A stretch of DNA of 14,567 bases from DAIODI01 sp036746875. GTDB lineage: Bacteria; Pseudomonadota; Alphaproteobacteria; Rhizobiales; Aestuariivirgaceae. The notes below the pieces were generated by a model. The model saw nothing but the letters and a program-made list of their open reading frames with translations, was not told where the DNA came from and searched no databases. A program made the translations under genes and the position numbers. How positions within the stretch are numbered: the stretch's first letter is position 1; each line of letters opens with the position of its first letter. The stretch lies in assembly GCA_036746875.1 (NCBI GenBank), contig DAIODI010000057.1, positions 1-14,567 of the forward strand, written 5' to 3'. Shown here in pieces: positions 11,895 through 14,567 of the stretch.

Positions 11895-14567
11895 TCAGGC
11901 GACCAGCCGCGCGAACGGCCCGCCGTTACGGGCGAGCTCATCCGGTTTGCCGTCCTCGACGAGACGGCCGCGGTCGAACACAAGCACGCGCTCGAAATGC
12001 CGCGCCAGCGCCGGGCTCGACACCACCCACGCCACGCCCGGCGGATGCGCCTCGCCGGCGAACGCGGCGAGCACCGCCCGCAGGATATCTTCCTGCGACC
12101 TCACGTCCAGCGCCGAGAGCGGCCTGTTGAGTATGGCGAACGACGGCCGCTTGAGCAGCACGCGCGCGAGCATCAGCTTCTGGCGCTGCACCAGCGTCAG
12201 CCGTTTGCCGCCGCTGCCGACGTTGAAGGCGAGGCCGACCTCAAGGATGCCATCGGCCAGGCCGAACGTATCAAGCACCTCGCGGGCGATCTTGCGCACG
12301 CGCTCCGGTCCACCCGCCACCCCGTAGGCGACGCGGCCGAGCAGCACGTTGTCGGCGATCGAGGCGGCGTCGTTGTAGAGGGCGGGATCGTAAAACCCGA
12401 TCGAGCCGCGAAGCGCTTCGGGCAGGCCGTCGCGGAACCGCTTTCTGGCTTCAAGCAGCCGCGCCATGAGATCGTCGTCCAAGAGGCCGAGGCGGTGGCG
12501 CGGTTCGACGTAGGCGAAGGTGAGACGGATCAGCATCCGCCGGTCGGTCTCGCTCGCGGCCCCGAACTGTTGCCCTTGCGTTCGCGCCAGCGTCTGCTGG
12601 TAGGGCTGGATCTGGTCGGCCTGCATGAACGAGAGCTGCTCGAAGAACGGATGGCCCGCCGGCAGGTCCTGGAACAGCTCCAGCGTCGTCTCGGCGATCT
12701 GCCGGCCCATGTCGTAGAGCCGGGCCTCAAGGCCCGATTCCGCCAGCACCCGGCGCAGATAGGGTTGGGCGGCGAGGTTGTCGGCGGCGAACTCGGGCCC
12801 GACCGGGGCGCCGAACAGCAGATTGTCGGCCACCGTCGCCTGTGTCGAGTAGCGGTCTGGATCGAACGGTTCGACAAGGCCTTTCGCATCGGGCGCGGTG
12901 AGCCGCTCGCGCAGGGCGTGGCGGGCGTCGAGCAGGCGTGTGGCCAGCGCCGGTTCCTTCGAGGCGGCGATCGAGCCCCTGAGGCCAAGGTCGAACAGGT
13001 CTTCGTCGAGGCCGCAGACCGTGAGCACTTCCCTCACGCGGCCTGCGACTGCGCTGTCGTCCCTGGAGGCGAACACCGAATAGTCGATCCAGTCGGCCTC
13101 GATGTCGAGCGTCGGATTGCCGGAGCGTTCGGCCTCGTTGGCGAACCGGCGATAGTCCTCCTGGGTGGCCTTGCTGATGTTGCGCGGCGCAGGCTCGTGC
13201 TTGAGCGCGTACAGCAGGCTGTCGCGCACCGTTCCCTGCGGCAGGAAGGCGTCCGGCCCGGCGTAGCCGATCCGCCGGCCGGTCACCGCCTCGGGCAGGT
13301 CGGACAGATCGAACCCGCCAAACCTGACGTGGCCGAGCGAAGGAGGCTGCAACCGCGCCAGGACGTCCGCCAGGGTGTCGGCCCCGGAACTTGCGCCGCC
13401 GACGAGCGCGGTCTGTTCGCCGGGCCTCAGGCTGAGCGTTGCGGACTCCAGCAGCTTCGCGCCGGTCTCGTCGTTCACCGCAAGCTGGGCGACGGAGAGC
13501 GACGCGTCCGCCGCAATGGCCGGGGCCGGGGCGTCGATGCGCTGCAACGCGGCGGGCATCAGCCGCTCGACGGTGAACTGGTCGGCCACCTGGGCGTACT
13601 TCACCTGCACCTCCAGGCGCTGCTGGTCCCAGTCGATCAGCTCCTTGATCGGCGAGGGCAGATCCTTGTAGGCGGCGATCACCGCGACGAGCTGGCCGAT
13701 GTCGAGGGCGCCGCTGAGCGCGAAATAGCCGCCGACGAGGTAGAACAGAAACGGCGTCAGCTGGGCGAGGAAGTTGTTGAGAAACTTGACGAAGAACTTT
13801 CGTTGGTAGAGCTCGTAGCGGATCCAGAAGATCTTCCCCAGACGGCCGGAGGTGTCGGCGCGCTCATGGTTGGAGGTGTCGTTGACGTGGATCGAGCCGA
13901 TGCCTTCGACGATCTCGCCGACGCGTCCGGCCAGCTGCCGCGCCGTCACCTGGCGTTCGCGCTGGAGCACCAGAAGCCGCCGTCGCAACCGCGGGATAAT
14001 GACGAACTGGATGGCGATGATCGAGAACGCGATCATGCCGAGCCAGGCGTTCTGCACGAAAATGAACGTCAGCGCGGTCAGCGCCTGCCCGCCGAGGAAG
14101 AACGGCTGCACATAGGCGTCGCCAATGAAGCCGCCCATCGGCTCCACCTCGTCCTTGATCATGCTGGCCACTTCCGAAGATTTTACGCGCTTGAAATGCG
14201 CCAGGGGGAAGCGCAGCACGCGGTCGACCAGCTCGTAGCGCAGTCGTCTCAGCATCCGTTCGCCGAGGCGGCCCTTGTAGGTGTTGATGTAGAGCTTGAA
14301 CTGGCCGTTGACGATCACCAGCCCGAGGAACACCAGGCTCAGCGCGAACAGCATCTGCAGCCGGTTCAGCTCGAAGCCGTCGAACAGCGTCAGCGCGCCG
14401 GAAGGATCGACCGACCGGGGCACGGGCAGCGAGAGGCGCAGGAACGTTTGCGTGGCCTCGGCCTCGCTGAAGCCGCGGCCCTGGATCGGGCCGTTGACGA
14501 TCTGCTTCGGCAGGTCGAGCGACATGAAGTAGGTCGGCATCGACGCCAGCACGATGAACAGGATCCA
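11895..14567 (-). CDS. ABC exporter-like protein with degenerate ATPase motifs and a large repeated insertion (5' partial)
   Basis: The frame runs off the window at 14567, and its first residues (WILFIV) continue a membrane helix, so the true start is upstream. Numbering from the GTG at 14552 (885 residues): an exporter-type membrane domain spans 1-300, with hydrophobic segments near 67-82, 152-187 and 258-295. The nucleotide-binding domain starts near 350. Walker A is GGASSGAD (385-392), with Ala391 where Lys is expected. The Q-loop Gln is Pro433. The signature reads LTLVQ (785-789) instead of LSGGQ. Walker B is AILNRPLSALD (806-816), with Asn809 for Asp and Arg810 for catalytic Glu. The switch His is Ser846. 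About 290 extra residues sit between Q-loop and signature. It is probably not an ordinary ATPase; it may act as a structural or regulatory half of a transporter. The downstream cNMP-binding gene is likely in its operon. Confidence 0.9.
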   Translation of the reverse strand, partial: WILFIVLASMPTYFMSLDLPKQIVNGPIQGRGFSEAEATQTFLRLSLPVPRSVDPSGALTLFDGFELNRLQMLFALSLVFLGLVIVNGQFKLYINTYKGRLGERMLRRLRYELVDRVLRFPLAHFKRVKSSEVASMIKDEVEPMGGFIGDAYVQPFFLGGQALTALTFIFVQNAWLGMIAFSIIAIQFVIIPRLRRRLLVLQRERQVTARQLAGRVGEIVEGIGSIHVNDTSNHERADTSGRLGKIFWIRYELYQRKFFVKFLNNFLAQLTPFLFYLVGGYFALSGALDIGQLVAVIAAYKDLPSPIKELIDWDQQRLEVQVKYAQVADQFTVERLMPAALQRIDAPAPAIAADASLSVAQLAVNDETGAKLLESATLSLRPGEQTALVGGASSGADTLADVLARLQPPSLGHVRFGGFDLSDLPEAVTGRRIGYAGPDAFLPQGTVRDSLLYALKHEPAPRNISKATQEDYRRFANEAERSGNPTLDIEADWIDYSVFASRDDSAVAGRVREVLTVCGLDEDLFDLGLRGSIAASKEPALATRLLDARHALRERLTAPDAKGLVEPFDPDRYSTQATVADNLLFGAPVGPEFAADNLAAQPYLRRVLAESGLEARLYDMGRQIAETTLELFQDLPAGHPFFEQLSFMQADQIQPYQQTLARTQGQQFGAASETDRRMLIRLTFAYVEPRHRLGLLDDDLMARLLEARKRFRDGLPEALRGSIGFYDPALYNDAASIADNVLLGRVAYGVAGGPERVRKIAREVLDTFGLADGILEVGLAFNVGSGGKRLTLVQRQKLMLARVLLKRPSFAILNRPLSALDVRSQEDILRAVLAAFAGEAHPPGVAWVVSSPALARHFERVLVFDRGRLVEDGKPDELARNGGPFARLVA
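12336..12944 (-). repeat. Internal protein-level duplication within the ABC protein's insertion
   Basis: Two segments of the ABC protein align at a steady offset of about 158 residues (numbering from GTG 14552). LLDARHALRERL (540-551) matches LLEARKRFRDGL (699-710). FDPDRYSTQATVADNLLFG (563-581) matches YDPALYNDAASIADNVLLG (721-739), with 9 identities in 19. RRVLAESGLEARLYDMG (600-616) matches REVLDTFGLADGILEVG (757-773). A divergent third copy begins at TVRDSLLYAL (441-450) and VREVLTVCGLDEDLFDLG (506-523). The two main copies are each about 80 residues. The coordinates given run from residue 537 to residue 739. Confidence 0.75.

Noticed and set aside
1..14567. tRNA, rRNA, CRISPR array, riboswitch, complete insertion sequence
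   Set aside because: I looked on both strands for cloverleaf-like tails, regular spaced repeats, transposase motifs and terminal inverted repeats and saw none. This is by eye only; a covariance-model search could still find a small RNA.

Overview
The window reads as chromosomal DNA from a high-GC proteobacterium, most likely an alphaproteobacterium. The right three quarters has very strong G/C preference at third codon positions (bases 4321-4380 are 47/60 G+C), and the gene types fit (SelO, a YugP-type zinc peptidase, a DUF533/TerB protein, a Methyltransf_17-type methyltransferase). No rRNA, tRNA, CRISPR array, complete transposase or integrase is visible. The genus cannot be fixed from this sequence alone.

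Region 1 (1-3660) looks accessory. It opens with the C-terminus of a periplasmic, metal-resistance-associated protein, followed by a secreted, very Met-rich DUF305 protein, which suggests copper or silver handling. Then comes a distinctly lower-GC two-gene cassette (bases 1561-1620 are 28/60 G+C). It encodes an HD-domain phosphohydrolase of the YwfO/SAMHD1-like type, overlapped by 14 nt by a YwgA/Panacea-like small protein. A small gene of a type often found beside site-specific recombinases lies on the opposite strand at the right edge of this region.

Region 2 (3700-8200) looks like resident chromosome: selO (TTG start), a conserved hypothetical gene and a small secreted Tyr/Pro/Gly-rich protein on the minus strand, then divergently a membrane zinc peptidase and a DUF533/TerB-like membrane-associated protein.

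Region 3 (8200-14567) may be a functional neighbourhood for cell-surface or signalling work. It holds a GT4-type glycosyltransferase and a polysaccharide-deacetylase-like protein whose stop and start codons overlap, then a convergent metallo-beta-lactamase-fold hydrolase and a divergent small SAM methyltransferase. Last is a minus-strand pair: a large ABC exporter-like protein (5' end outside the window) followed after 20 nt by a stand-alone cyclic-nucleotide-binding domain protein.

The most unusual object is the ABC protein. Walker A, Q-loop, signature, Walker B and switch-His are all altered at the key positions. The nucleotide-binding domain also carries an insertion of roughly 290 residues in which a module of about 80 residues is duplicated (offset about 158 residues), with a third, divergent copy. 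The second lead is the HD + YwgA-like cassette, a candidate transferred nucleotide-metabolism, defence or toxin-antitoxin-like module. The functional links between genes are inferred from proximity.
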